From: [Bacillus] enclensis
GTDB taxonomy: Bacteria; Bacillota; Bacilli; Bacillales; Bacillaceae_B
Assembly (NCBI RefSeq): GCF_001456935.1
Contig: NZ_KQ758483.1
Coordinates: 310,001 to 374,000, forward strand
Length of the DNA stretch: 64,000 nucleotides
Direction: 5' to 3'
Part shown: in pieces, positions 55,089 through 64,000 of the stretch
Layout of the letters: each line of letters starts with the position of its first letter
Position numbering within the stretch: position 1 is the stretch's first letter
Translations under genes and position numbers: made by a program
The notes under the pieces: generated by a model
Seen by the model: only the letters and a program-made list of their open reading frames with translations
Database searches by the model: none
Told to the model about the DNA's origin: nothing

Positions 55089-56426
55089 ATGGAATTAGAT
55101 AGTGTGATTTTGAGCAGGATGCTGACATCCACCACCCTTGCGTTTCATATAATTTTTGCAACGATCGGGGTAGGTGTACCGATAATGATTTCGATTGCCG
55201 AGTTCATGGGGATCAAGCGGAATGATCCTCATTATACTTTATTGGCAAGAAGATGGGCGCGCGGGTTTACGATCACGGTTGCTGTTGGGGTAGTCACGGG
55301 CACGGCGATAGGTCTTCAGCTGTCGATGCTTTGGCCGGCTTTCATGCAGGTTGCCGGACAGGTTATTGCGCTGCCTTTGTTTATGGAAACATTTGCGTTT
55401 TTCTTTGAGGCAATTTTTCTAGGAATCTATTTATATACGTGGGACCGTTTTAAGAATAAGTGGATTCACTGGCTGTTGACGATTCCGGTCATGATCGGAT
55501 CTTCTGCTTCTGCTTTGTTCATTACGACGGTCAATGCGTTCATGAATACACCGCAGGGATTTGAACTCAGTAATGGGAAAGCGATCAATATCGACCCGAT
55601 AGCTGCCATGCTGAACCCGGCGACTCCTACAAAAGTCTTTCATGTTCTGACTACAGCATACTTGACTTCAGCGTTGATTTTGGCAGGTATCACGGCCTTT
55701 ACGATTTTAAAGAAGAAGGGTAGCGAGTATCACAAAAAGGCTTTGCGTTTAACGATGGTATCTGCCCTTATCTTTGCCTTTGCGACCGCTTTGGCAGGGG
55801 ATTTATCTGCAAAGTTCCTTGCAGAGTATCAGCCTGAAAAACTTGCTGCAGCAGAATGGCATTTCGAAACTGAAAAAAATGCCGACTTGATTGTATTCGG
55901 TACGCTGGATGAAAACAATGAGGTTCATAACGAGATCAGGCTGCCTGGATTCCTCAGCTTTCTGGCAGGGAGTTCGTTTGAACATGAGGTAATCGGATTG
56001 AATGAAACGCCTGAAGATGAAAGACCGCCGTTGTGGATTCATTATTTATTTGATGGCATGGTCTCTATAGGATTTTTCAGTATTTTCATTTCAGGTTTGT
56101 TCATTCTCTTTTGGAAATGGAAAAAGCGGAATGAATGGAATAAGCCGCTTTTATGGGGGATCGTTGCCAGTGGTCCGCTCGCCATGCTGGCCATTGAATT
56201 CGGATGGATTTATGCGGAGGTCGGCCGCCAGCCTTGGATCTTACGAGGATACATGAAGGTTGCGGACGCAGCGACAAAGGCAGACGGTGTTGGCTTGACG
56301 TTCGCACTATTTGTAGGATTATACATTCTGCTCGGTATTCTATGTGTTGTAGTGTTAATCAAGATGTTCAAGAATAAACCGGCGGAAGCGGAGTTGGAAC
56401 AACGATTTCCTAAACGTACAAAATAA
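55089..56426 (+). CDS. cydA: Cytochrome bd oxidase subunit I
   Basis: 445 residues, about nine membrane helices. The haem ligand His18-type residue is in TTLAFHIIFATIG, and GRQPWILRGYM is the conserved quinol-oxidase motif; the Q loop is short, as in Gram-positive enzymes. Reduces O2 with menaquinol at low oxygen without pumping protons. GGGGG precedes the ATG. Operon with cydB; cydC and cydD do not follow. Confidence 0.95.
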   Translation: MELDSVILSRMLTSTTLAFHIIFATIGVGVPIMISIAEFMGIKRNDPHYTLLARRWARGFTITVAVGVVTGTAIGLQLSMLWPAFMQVAGQVIALPLFMETFAFFFEAIFLGIYLYTWDRFKNKWIHWLLTIPVMIGSSASALFITTVNAFMNTPQGFELSNGKAINIDPIAAMLNPATPTKVFHVLTTAYLTSALILAGITAFTILKKKGSEYHKKALRLTMVSALIFAFATALAGDLSAKFLAEYQPEKLAAAEWHFETEKNADLIVFGTLDENNEVHNEIRLPGFLSFLAGSSFEHEVIGLNETPEDERPPLWIHYLFDGMVSIGFFSIFISGLFILFWKWKKRNEWNKPLLWGIVASGPLAMLAIEFGWIYAEVGRQPWILRGYMKVADAATKADGVGLTFALFVGLYILLGILCVVVLIKMFKNKPAEAELEQRFPKRTK

Positions 56427-56495
56427 CCCTGACAAGCCTTTTCAACGAAACGAAATGAAAGGGGCTGGTAAGGATGTTGAGAGGGAGGAATGGCT

Positions 56496-57509
56496 ATGAG
56501 TTTGGAAATAGTGGGGATCACAGTTTTGTGGATTTTCCTTTATGGTTATCTAATAGTGGCTTCCATCGATTTTGGCGCCGGATTCTTTGCTTTTTATGGA
56601 AGGTTGAAGAATAAGGAGCATACATTGAATGAGTTGATCAGCCGGTACTTGTCACCTGTATGGGAAGTGACGAATGTTTTCTTTGTATTCTTTTTTGTGG
56701 GACTTGTCGGTTTCTTTCCGGATACAGCCTATTATTACGGGACAGCACTTTTGATCCCGGGGAGCATCGCAATTATTTTGCTTGCCATACGGGGGAGCTT
56801 TTATGCGTTCAATAATTACGGTTCCAAGGAAAATATCATTTATCTTTTTCTTTATGGTGCAACAGGATTATTGATTCCCGCGTCGCTTTCTACAGCTTTG
56901 ACGATTTCAGAAGGAGGTTTCCTCAAGGTCACGGACGGGAAGGTGGAGTTCCTGGCTGGAGAACTGTTTACAAGTCCTTATTCCTGGAGCGTAGTCGTAT
57001 TGTCTATTGTTTCAGTGTTGTTTATTAGTGCGGCTTTTTTGACTTACTACGCAGATCGGGCGGGGGATATGGATTCAAGGGAGGTATTGAGGAAGTTTTC
57101 GTTATTCTGGAGTCCTCCTACTATCCTTGCAAGTTTCTTAGTATTTGTCGGACTGAGGGAACATAATCAGGAACACTTCACAAATGCGCTTGATATCTGG
57201 TGGATGTTCGGGCTGTCACTTCTCAGCTTCCTGGCGGCATCGTTCTTGATTTACAAACGAAAGAAATTCGGAACTGCTTTTGTGCTTGTGATGTTTCAAT
57301 TCTTCTTTGCATTCTTCGGCTACGGAGCATCCCACTTGCCTTATATCTTGAAGCCTTATATTACGATTGAATCCAGTGTGACAAATCCAACGATGGGGAT
57401 GGCGCTCGTGATTGCATTCGTGGCAGGGCTTTTGCTGCTGATTCCTTCACTGATTTTATTGATGAGATTGTTTTTATTTGATGCAGACTACGTAAAAGGT
57501 AAAAAATGA
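56496..57509 (+). CDS. cydB: Cytochrome bd oxidase subunit II
   Basis: 337 residues, about eight to nine membrane helices; GYLIVASIDFGAGFFAFYGR and SPVWEVTNVFFVFFFVGLVGFFP are typical CydB segments. Start at the ATG with GGGAGG 8 bp upstream; an ATG two codons earlier is too close to the box. Terminator follows. In many Bacillus the maturation exporter cydCD completes the operon; it is absent here. Confidence 0.92.
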   Translation: MSLEIVGITVLWIFLYGYLIVASIDFGAGFFAFYGRLKNKEHTLNELISRYLSPVWEVTNVFFVFFFVGLVGFFPDTAYYYGTALLIPGSIAIILLAIRGSFYAFNNYGSKENIIYLFLYGATGLLIPASLSTALTISEGGFLKVTDGKVEFLAGELFTSPYSWSVVVLSIVSVLFISAAFLTYYADRAGDMDSREVLRKFSLFWSPPTILASFLVFVGLREHNQEHFTNALDIWWMFGLSLLSFLAASFLIYKRKKFGTAFVLVMFQFFFAFFGYGASHLPYILKPYITIESSVTNPTMGMALVIAFVAGLLLLIPSLILLMRLFLFDADYVKGKK

Positions 57510-57534
57510 CGTGTTCTATATAATTTGAAAGAAA

Positions 57535-57577
57535 AAGCGGGGAATTCCTTACGTCTGTAAGATTCTCCGCTTTTTTC
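57535..57577 (+). terminator. Terminator after cydB
   Basis: Arms AAGCGGGGAATTCCTTAC / GTAAGATTCTCCGCTT (paired with small bulges) followed by a T run. Confidence 0.88.
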
Positions 57578-57655
57578 AAGACAATAATCGAATTTCCGAT
57601 ATACTTCATGGTAATATATAGGTAGTATGGTACTGGAAAATCTGGGGGAATGAAG

Positions 57656-58318
57656 ATGAAAAAAGAATTTGTGGTAATCGGGTTGGGCCGGTTCGGCGGA
57701 AGCATCGTGCGGTCGCTGACCGAACAGGGGATGGAAGTAATGGCCATCGATCAGGACGAAGACAAGGTCAATGAATTTTCGTCCATTGCTTCCCACGCCG
57801 TTATGGCTGATTCAACGGATGAATCGGTATTAAAAAGTCTGGGGATCAAAAATTTCGACCATGTGATCGTTGCGATCGGGGATGACATTCAGTCCAGTAT
57901 CCTGACAACGCTTATGCTGAAAGAAATAGGTGTGGAAAAGATAACCGTAAAGGCACAAAATGACTATCATGAAAAAGTCCTCAGGAAAATCGGGGCGAAT
58001 CAGGTTGTCCATCCTGAAAGGGATATGGGCAGGAGGATTGCTCACAATATTGTCTCCAATAACGTATTGGATTATCTTGAACTCTCAGATGAACACTCGA
58101 TTGTCGAAATTGTCGCAAATGATCATCTGGCGGGGAATACGCTGAGCAGCCTTGACATACGGGCCAGATACGGTATTAATATTGTTGCAGTTAAACGTGA
58201 CCGTGACATCATTGTTTCTCCACAGGCGGACGAGGAAATCAGAGTGGGGGATATCTTGATTGTAATTGGTGCGGATTCTGATATCAATCGGTTTGAAAAG
58301 AAGGTATTTTCAGTTTAA
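57656..58318 (+). CDS. ktrC: Potassium uptake regulatory subunit KtrC
   Basis: 220-residue RCK protein: Rossmann domain with GLGRFGGS (7-14), DQDEDK after the second strand, and a C-terminal RCK_C domain (about 135-220). It forms the cytosolic gating ring of a KtrC-KtrD potassium channel; RCK_C binds c-di-AMP in B. subtilis. The neighbour rnjA-rpoY identifies the ykqB locus. The ATG has GGGGGAATG upstream. Confidence 0.93.
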   Translation: MKKEFVVIGLGRFGGSIVRSLTEQGMEVMAIDQDEDKVNEFSSIASHAVMADSTDESVLKSLGIKNFDHVIVAIGDDIQSSILTTLMLKEIGVEKITVKAQNDYHEKVLRKIGANQVVHPERDMGRRIAHNIVSNNVLDYLELSDEHSIVEIVANDHLAGNTLSSLDIRARYGINIVAVKRDRDIIVSPQADEEIRVGDILIVIGADSDINRFEKKVFSV

Positions 58319-58341
58319 TATTTTGAGGTTATCTATGAAAG

Positions 58342-58379
58342 AAAAAGGCACAGAGTGAAGTCACTCTGTGCCTTTTTAA
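58342..58379 (+). terminator. Bidirectional terminator between ktrC and rnjA
   Basis: Perfect arms AAAAAGGCACAGAGTGA / TCACTCTGTGCCTTTTT. Confidence 0.95.
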
Positions 58380-58381
58380 TA

Positions 58382-60049
58382 TTATACTTCCATGATGATC
58401 GGGAGGATCATTGGACGGCGTTTTGTTTTTTCATATAAGAATGGAGCCAGGGTATCAGTGATTTCATTCTTGATTTCAGACCATTGTGATGTTCTTCTTT
58501 CCAGTACTTTGTTTAAATGCTTGGCAATCAGATTCTGTGCTTCGTTGATGAGATCGCCGGATTCACGCATATAAACGAATCCTCTGGAAATCAGGTCCGG
58601 GCCTGACGCAATTTTGAATTCTTTCATATCGATGCTTACGACTACGATGACTAGGCCTTCCTCAGAAAGGATGCGGCGGTCGCGCAATACGATGTTACCG
58701 ATGTCCCCGATTCCGCTTCCATCAATGTAGACATTCCCAGAAGGGATCTTACCTGCCACTTGTGCAGAGTCATTGCTTAATGCAAGCACTTCTCCATTAT
58801 CCATGATGAAGCAGTTTTCTTCACGCACTCCGCAATCGACACCGAGCTGGGCATGCATTTTCTGCATTCTGAACTCACCGTGGATCGGCATGAAGAATGT
58901 TGGATTCATGAGGCGCAGCATCAATTTCATTTCTTCCTGTCCGCCGTGACCTGATGTATGAATGTCACTTAGAGGTCCATGAATGACCTCGGCTCCGGCA
59001 CGGAACAGCATATTGATCGTGCGGTTTACACTGATCGTGTTCCCTGGGATCGGGGAAGATGAGAATACGACGGTATCGCCAGGCTGAATTTGTATCTGGC
59101 GGTGAGTACCATTCGCAATCCTTGATAAGGCAGCCATCGGCTCACCTTGAGAACCTGTGCAAAGTATCGCTACTTCATTGGCAGGCAAACGATTGATCTG
59201 ATTGTGTTCTATGAATGTATCTTTAGGTGCTCTGATATATCCTAATTCCTGTCCGATGGTGATGGCTGCTTCCATACTGCGGCCAAATACGGCTACTTTA
59301 CGGTTATGGTAAACAGCTGCTTCAACCACCTGTTGAAGGCGGTGAATGTTTGAAGCGAATGTAGCAAAGATGACACGTCCGTCAACCTTACGGAAGATAT
59401 CATTGATGCTTTCTCCGACTTTGCGTTCCGACATTGTGAAGTTTGGAACTTCAGCATTCGTACTGTCGGACAACAGGCAAAGCACGCCTTCTTTTCCGAT
59501 TTCAGCCATTTTAGCGAGGTTCGCGGGCTCGCCGACAGGTGTGAAGTCGAATTTAAAGTCTCCAGTGTGAACGACATTCCCAGGTGGTGTCTTAACGACG
59601 ATTCCATAAGAATCCGGGATACTGTGAGTTGTTCTGAAGAAAGTGACGGATGTTTTACGGAACTTGATCACATCATCTTCCTGGATGACATTAAGCTTGG
59701 CATTTCTTAATAAACCGTGTTCTTCAAGTTTATTCTTAATAAGGCCAAGAGCAAGTTTGCCGCCGTAGATCGGGATATTCAATTCCCTCAGAAGATATGG
59801 GATCCCTCCGATATGGTCTTCGTGGCCATGAGTGACGAAGAGTCCTTTGATCTTATCCGCGTTCTTTACAAGGTATGTGTAATCAGGAATTACATAATCA
59901 ATACCGAGCAGCTCATCTTCAGGGAACTTGATCCCTGCGTCGATTAAAATGATTTCATCTTGAAACTGTACGCCATATGTGTTTTTACCGATTTCACCTA
60001 AACCGCCAAGGGCAAATACTGCGGTTTGGTCATTCTTCACAAATTTCAT
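58382..60049 (-). CDS. rnjA: Ribonuclease J1
   Basis: 555 residues: metallo-beta-lactamase domain with [10 protein letters not shown] (H74, H76, D78, H79), beta-CASP domain with GSQGEP, and the C-terminal domain. 5'-3' exonuclease and endonuclease central to mRNA decay and 16S rRNA maturation. Follows rpoY by 4 bp, the usual Bacillus operon. The purine-rich end of rpoY supplies the ribosome binding site. Confidence 0.98.
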   Translation of the reverse strand: MKFVKNDQTAVFALGGLGEIGKNTYGVQFQDEIILIDAGIKFPEDELLGIDYVIPDYTYLVKNADKIKGLFVTHGHEDHIGGIPYLLRELNIPIYGGKLALGLIKNKLEEHGLLRNAKLNVIQEDDVIKFRKTSVTFFRTTHSIPDSYGIVVKTPPGNVVHTGDFKFDFTPVGEPANLAKMAEIGKEGVLCLLSDSTNAEVPNFTMSERKVGESINDIFRKVDGRVIFATFASNIHRLQQVVEAAVYHNRKVAVFGRSMEAAITIGQELGYIRAPKDTFIEHNQINRLPANEVAILCTGSQGEPMAALSRIANGTHRQIQIQPGDTVVFSSSPIPGNTISVNRTINMLFRAGAEVIHGPLSDIHTSGHGGQEEMKLMLRLMNPTFFMPIHGEFRMQKMHAQLGVDCGVREENCFIMDNGEVLALSNDSAQVAGKIPSGNVYIDGSGIGDIGNIVLRDRRILSEEGLVIVVVSIDMKEFKIASGPDLISRGFVYMRESGDLINEAQNLIAKHLNKVLERRTSQWSEIKNEITDTLAPFLYEKTKRRPMILPIIMEV

Positions 60050-60053
60050 CCGA

Positions 60054-60260
60054 TTATTTCTCCAGCTCGAAAGATTGATGTTCTTGTTCGTACTCTAAAA
60101 AAGCGCCCTCTAGCTTCTGTACGAATTCGATGTTGTAAGGTTTGTCTTTAAGTTTTAGGCGTACTTCTCTTTCTGATTCTGCTTCCATGTAAAGTGAATT
60201 TGTGCATTCGCGAACAGGCACTTCAGCTTTACTGTCTTGATAAAATACTTTGAAAATCAT
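60054..60260 (-). CDS. rpoY: RNA polymerase epsilon subunit
   Basis: 68-residue DUF1447 protein, typical in size: [19 protein letters not shown], then [19 protein letters not shown]. Small accessory subunit of Bacillota RNA polymerase, encoded before rnjA. AAGGAGAGAG precedes the ATG. Confidence 0.95.
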   Translation of the reverse strand: MIFKVFYQDSKAEVPVRECTNSLYMEAESEREVRLKLKDKPYNIEFVQKLEGAFLEYEQEHQSFELEK

Positions 60261-60522
60261 GTTTTTTCTCTCTCCTTATCCGTTTTCAAAAAATCTAACT
60301 TTCATCTATGATAAAAAAGTTATCAACTATATCCGCAGGGCAGACACAAGCCTGCCTCTCATTCAAGGGGTAATTCTTCCCTTAAGTCTTCTATAAATAA
60401 ACAATAATAAAATGTAATCTACAATGATAGTATTGATTATGTATGTTTTGATTATAAAGGATTCTTGCAAGTAAATAAAGTTTTTCGAAGAACCACTGGT
60501 GATATATCCATGTAAATAAGAG

Positions 60523-60576
60523 AGGGACCGAAACCAAAGGAGACGACAAAAGTGCTCGTAATTGGCCTCAGTCCCT
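60523..60576 (-). terminator. Imperfect hairpin downstream of the 23-residue gene
   Basis: On the minus strand AGGGACTGAGGCCA pairs with TGGTTTCGGTCCCT (14 bp, two G-U type pairs), then CTCTTATTTAC. Could end the small transcript at 60631-60702. Confidence 0.45.
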
Positions 60577-60630
60577 AAACGTATCACATTCTTTTATATC
60601 TGCAAGAAACTAGTGTAAAAGGGAGTCAGT

Positions 60631-60702
60631 CTAAGCGATTGTTTTTCTTTTGAGAATATCTTTCCATTGTTTTAAGAGCTTTTTCCTCAGCTTCTTTAAC
60701 AT
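60631..60702 (-). CDS. Tiny cationic amphipathic peptide, 23 residues
   Basis: ATG with AAGGAGTGA 6-7 bp upstream; sequence MLKKLRKKLLKQWKDILKRK plus TIA. Ten lysine/arginine residues alternate with leucines in an amphipathic-helix pattern. No known family recognised; looks like a membrane-active or RNA-binding micro-protein. The only open frame in the 660-bp gap with a good site. Confidence 0.5.
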   Translation of the reverse strand: MLKKLRKKLLKQWKDILKRKTIA

Positions 60703-60922
60703 ATGGCTCACTCCTTATTATTAGTTTACCGAGAATGTGCAATGAAGTAAAGGTGCAATCAAGCTAACGTCTCTATTGTCTTACTTATAGTGTACGGAAT
60801 TTTTAGATTCTCTTACATGGATAAGTATGGTAATGGCGGTGTGATCTAGTAGTTTGACAATTGATTTTGAAAGGTTTACGTTATTTAACGAATATTTTAA
60901 AAGAGGTAAAAGGAGATCAGTC

Positions 60923-61693
60923 ATGAAAAAAATCGTTTTCTTTGATATAGATGGGACTTTGCTTGACCATGATAAAAAACTTCCCGATGCGACAAAAGAG
61001 GCAATCAAGACCCTTCAGGATAATGGAATATATGTAGCCATCGCGACAGGCAGGGCTCCTTTCATGTATGAGGGCTTAAGGGAAGAGCTCGGAATTGAGT
61101 CCTTTGTTTCGTTCAACGGGCAATATGTCGTTTTTGAAAACCAGGTAATCTATACAAATCCTCTTGATGTCGGAAAACTGGAGGAACTGCTTGAAGACAG
61201 CAAAAGAAGTGAACATCCTGTCGTTCATTTGAACCATGAAACGATGAAAGCGAATCATGAACACCACAGGTTTATTGAAGAAAGCATGGGGAGCCTGAAA
61301 TTTCCTCACCCCGGCTATTCACCCGACTTCTACAAAGGCCGTGATATATACCAGTCACTGCTATTCTGTACGGAGGAAGAGGAGAGTTTCTACAGGAAAA
61401 AGTATAAGGAATTCACTTTCATCCGCTGGCATCAATATTCAATGGATATTCTTCCGGCAGGAGGTTCGAAAGCGGAGGGAATTAAGAAAATGATCGATCG
61501 TCTCGGCTTCGAGATGGAAGATGTATATGCATTTGGAGACGGCCTAAATGATATTGAAATGCTGCAATCAGTAGGAACCGGGATTGCGATGGGCAATGCT
61601 GTCACCGAAGTACAGAAGCATGCTGATTTGATAACAAAGCCTGTAGATGAAGATGGCATCTTTTTCGGCCTTAAAGAACTTGAACTTATATAA
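60923..61693 (+). CDS. ykrA: Cof-type HAD hydrolase YkrA
   Basis: 256 residues. Motif I DIDGTLLD (D9 and D11 region), motif II ATGRAP, and motif III/IV GGSKAEGIKKMI and FGDGLNDIEML are intact, with a Cof-type cap between. Phosphatase of sugar phosphates or similar; substrate not known. The ATG follows AAAGGAG; a longer frame upstream overlaps the promoter (TTGACA at 60854). Position between rpoY and def as in B. subtilis. Confidence 0.9.
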   Translation: MKKIVFFDIDGTLLDHDKKLPDATKEAIKTLQDNGIYVAIATGRAPFMYEGLREELGIESFVSFNGQYVVFENQVIYTNPLDVGKLEELLEDSKRSEHPVVHLNHETMKANHEHHRFIEESMGSLKFPHPGYSPDFYKGRDIYQSLLFCTEEEESFYRKKYKEFTFIRWHQYSMDILPAGGSKAEGIKKMIDRLGFEMEDVYAFGDGLNDIEMLQSVGTGIAMGNAVTEVQKHADLITKPVDEDGIFFGLKELELI

Positions 61694-61698
61694 AATGG

Positions 61699-61730
61699 AA
61701 AGGACGCATCCGGGGTGGGTGCGTCCTTTG
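61699..61730 (+). terminator. Terminator after ykrA
   Basis: Arms AAAGGACGCA/TGCGTCCTTT; short T run. Confidence 0.8.
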
Positions 61731-61750
61731 CTTTCCCGCGGCTTTGTGAG

Positions 61751-62305
61751 TTACCTTTCTATAGGCAAAGCACCCGGGATCGGTTCGAATGGATTCTCTT
61801 CATTGATATGATCGTAGAACATGATTCCGTTCAAGTGGTCGATTTCATGTTGAAATACGATGGCAGGAAGTCCTCTCAGTCTCAGTTTCACTTCTTCCCC
61901 GTTGATGTTCCATCCCTTTACGGTTACGCGGGCGTAACGCGGAACCAGACCAGGAACCTGACGATCGACTGACAAACAGCCTTCCCCGGAAGTCAGATAT
62001 GCTTTTTCAACGGAATGGCTGATAATTTTAGGGTTGAATAAAGCATGGCTGTAAAGCGTCCCTTTTTCATCGATAACATTTACAGCAAGCATTTTCTTGG
62101 ATACATTTATCTGAGGGGCGGCAAGGCCGATTCCTGGTCTTAAACCGTATTTACTTGCGACTTCCGGATCCTGACTGTTGACTACATATTCAAGAAGACT
62201 CCTCAATACCTCCTTGTCCTCTTCCGTAGGGGGCAGTGTTACTTCTTCAGCCACTTTGCGGAGAGTGGGATGCCCTTCGCGGATGATGTCCTTCATCGTT
62301 ATCAT
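61751..62305 (-). CDS. def: Peptide deformylase
   Basis: 184 residues with the three PDF motifs: GIGLAAPQ (59-66), EGCLSVDR and HEIDHLNG; the Cys and two His bind the metal. Removes the formyl group from nascent proteins. Length and insertions fit the type II enzymes of Gram-positive bacteria (DefB/YkrB in B. subtilis). AAGGAGGAAG precedes the ATG. Confidence 0.97.
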   Translation of the reverse strand: MITMKDIIREGHPTLRKVAEEVTLPPTEEDKEVLRSLLEYVVNSQDPEVASKYGLRPGIGLAAPQINVSKKMLAVNVIDEKGTLYSHALFNPKIISHSVEKAYLTSGEGCLSVDRQVPGLVPRYARVTVKGWNINGEEVKLRLRGLPAIVFQHEIDHLNGIMFYDHINEENPFEPIPGALPIER

Positions 62306-62551
62306 AAATCTTCCTCCTTACGACAAACAGCGGCGCTGTAATAAAAGTGATTATTTTGTACTCAGTAAGAATATATGTATTTACATCTAATAAGATATAC
62401 CAATAAGCATAAAATAAGTCTAGCATTTTTCCTTCAAAAAGTTAACAGAGCAGTATGGATAAATGGCGGAATACTTTTTAGGGCCAGTACATAATTATGT
62501 GAATAGGAGAATAGTCTAATCGACAAAATTTTCCACAGTTGTAAATCCCTA

Positions 62552-62580
62552 TTGTCAAATGTTGTAGACGGATATATAGT
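62552..62580 (+). promoter_or_regulatory. Promoter of ykyA
   Basis: TTGTCA and TATAGT separated by 17 bp, 33 bp before the gene. The rest of the gap from 62306 shows no other feature. Confidence 0.65.
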
Positions 62581-62613
62581 AGAAGATGTTATATAGTTAA
62601 GGGGGATCTTGTT

Positions 62614-63264
62614 GTGTCGAAATTTCGTTTTGCTTTCGTTTTGGGGGCAGCCATTTTTATTCTTATGGGATGTATTGGGGGAGCTTCTCCCGAAGAGGAA
62701 ATCTATGATGTTCTGGAAGAAACCGTATCCAAGGAAAAACAATACGTTGAAGTCCAAAAACCGCTTCAGGGACTGGAAAAGAAAGAAAAAGAAATTTATA
62801 GCGAAATCATGAACCTTGGAATGAAAGAGTTTGATAAAATAGTTAAACTATCTGATGACGCTCTTAAAAATATTTCTGAACGGACAGATTATATTGAGAA
62901 AGAACGTAAAGCCATGAAGGAATCAAAAGAAACCTTTTCAGGCCTTGATGGATTTATTGCAGAATTGGATGATAAAAAGCTAAAAGATGAAGCGGGGAAA
63001 TTGGAAGACACAATGAAAGACCGATATAAGCTTCATGAAAAGTTTACGGATTCATACTTGGATGCATTGTCAGAAGATAAAAAACTATACGAATTGTTCA
63101 AGAAAAAAGATTTAACGATGGAAGAACTAGAAAAACAAATCAGTTCCATCAACAAAGCATATGAACAAACAATTGATTTAAATGAAGAATATAATACTGC
63201 CACTGAACAATACAATGAATTGAAACAAGGTTTTTATTCAACCGCCGGTATAGAAGTGGAATAA
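62614..63264 (+). CDS. ykyA: YkyA-family lipoprotein
   Basis: 216 residues. Lipobox LMGC (C20) after a short signal peptide, then an almost fully helical, highly charged coiled coil (heptads from about 40 to 200). GTG start after GGGGG. B. subtilis ykyA lies at the same place before pdhA; Pfam calls the family a putative cell-wall-binding lipoprotein. Role unknown. Confidence 0.88.
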   Translation: MSKFRFAFVLGAAIFILMGCIGGASPEEEIYDVLEETVSKEKQYVEVQKPLQGLEKKEKEIYSEIMNLGMKEFDKIVKLSDDALKNISERTDYIEKERKAMKESKETFSGLDGFIAELDDKKLKDEAGKLEDTMKDRYKLHEKFTDSYLDALSEDKKLYELFKKKDLTMEELEKQISSINKAYEQTIDLNEEYNTATEQYNELKQGFYSTAGIEVE

Positions 63265-63289
63265 TAAATCGATAGAATGAACAGGGAAG

Positions 63290-63329
63290 AAAGGCAGCGG
63301 ACTGCGATCCGCCAGCCTTTCTTTTTTTA
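63290..63329 (+). terminator. Terminator after ykyA
   Basis: Arms GAAAGGCAGCGGA/TCCGCCAGCCTTTC followed by seven T residues. Confidence 0.9.
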
Positions 63330-63485
63330 TTTACAGGAAGCCTTAATGCTTACTCTATAACAGAAGACCAGGTGAGGGAGTTTATATATAACAGTTTAGA
63401 AAGGCTAACTAATACAGTTTTTTCAAAATAGAATTCTCAACTATTTATGTTATAGTGAGGATATTGAATTTATAACACTTTCTCG

Positions 63486-63515
63486 TTGACGAGATGAATT
63501 TTTATATTGTAAAAT
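63486..63515 (+). promoter_or_regulatory. Probable promoter of the pdh operon
   Basis: TTGACG and TAAAAT with 18 bp between. It leaves a leader of about 205 bases before pdhA. Confidence 0.5.
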
Positions 63516-63533
63516 ATGAAAGGTAGTCAAAGT

Positions 63534-63566
63534 TGTATTAGTGAAAGTGTAAAACAGACTAATACA
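63534..63566 (+). promoter_or_regulatory. Inverted repeat in the pdhA leader
   Basis: TGTATTAGT/ACTAATACA, perfect 9-bp arms with a 15-nt loop, just after the probable promoter. The right arm ACTAATACAG also occurs at 63408-63417. Possible operator or leader stem. Confidence 0.45.
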
Positions 63567-63720
63567 GATAACCTAATATATAAATTTGGGTTTTCTTTCT
63601 TATTATTTGTGGAAAACTATCTATAATGTGATTCGCAAGTATTGTGGTAGGTCATACTGAATTTGGGTAATCTAAACTTTGTATGTAAAAAACCAAAATA
63701 AATGTAAACAGAAAGGATAG

Positions 63721-64000
<280 letters not shown>

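Noticed and set aside
57578..57655. c-di-AMP (ydaO-type) riboswitch before ktrC
   Set aside because: The gap is under 80 bp and has none of the conserved ydaO segments.

Overview
The window is a 64-kb chromosomal segment of a low-to-moderate-GC, spore-forming member of the Bacillaceae. Evidence: gene order follows the Bacillus subtilis ykr-ykv-yku-ykq region almost step by step; there are Spo0E-like, SleB/YkvT-like and probable spore-associated small proteins; ribosome binding sites are strong AAGGAGG types; S-box and preQ1 riboswitches are present; and interspersed Bacillaceae-type palindromic repeats occur. There is no prophage, insertion sequence, CRISPR array, rRNA or tRNA that I can see. 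The last gene (pdhA) runs off the right edge.

Layout. 0.3-7.7 kb: methionine salvage regulon (mtnA-mtnK behind an S-box; mtnU divergent from mtnE; a second S-box, then mtnW-mtnB-mtnD), with the usual mtnX phosphatase gene missing. 8-13.9 kb: GNAT, Spo0E-like phosphatase, mhqR, an M3 oligopeptidase, a repeat-rich 1-kb gap and ykvI. 13.9-23 kb: DUF2254 membrane protein, ykvS, ykvT, an SDR, a MoxR/DUF58/membrane-protein operon and a FetAB-like ABC exporter. 23.4-25.4 kb: ptsH-ptsI. 25.5-33.8 kb: GNAT with a cre-like site, patA, corA, preQ1 riboswitch plus queC-queD-queE, cheV behind a SigD-like promoter, and ykyB. 33.9-49.3 kb: a PYGGV-repeat protein, a GGDEF-EAL protein, fadH, ykuI, a lipoprotein, a metallo-beta-lactamase/glutaredoxin pair, ykuJ, darB, an MFS pump, a TSUP permease divergent from ccpC, dapH-dapL and ykuT. 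49.9-53.5 kb: a heterodimeric ABC exporter (YknU/YknV type). 53.9-54.9 kb: a NERD-domain gene interrupted by an in-frame TGA. 55-64 kb: cydA-cydB with Rex sites, ktrC, rnjA-rpoY, ykrA, def, ykyA and the start of pdhA.

How the genes work together. Methionine salvage returns methylthioribose to methionine under SAM-sensing control. PatA, DapH and DapL form most of the acetylated branch of lysine/diaminopimelate synthesis. QueC/D/E make preQ0 under preQ1 control. PtsH/PtsI feed sugar uptake and CcpA signalling, CcpC acts on citrate-cycle genes, CydAB on low-oxygen respiration under redox (Rex) control, and Pdh links glycolysis to acetyl-CoA, so central carbon and redox control is dense here. DarB and KtrC are both c-di-AMP-linked in B. 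subtilis, and the GGDEF/EAL protein and YkuI are c-di-GMP-linked.

The least explained part is non-coding. At least six intergenic regions carry members of an interspersed repeat system: (i) a Bacillaceae long inverted repeat whose arms read like GTAGTGCAAGACGAAGA and its partner; (ii) nested inside it in two copies, and next to a right arm in a third, a ~130-bp block made of about five degenerate ~21-bp units around TTCGAAAGATTA, introduced by GGTAAGTG; (iii) a related block (units like TTGGTAAATCCCGAAAAACGT) at the left edge and at 53.6 kb; and (iv) a perfect-stem terminator-like hairpin around CGAACTAATTTGC in three copies with compensatory changes.
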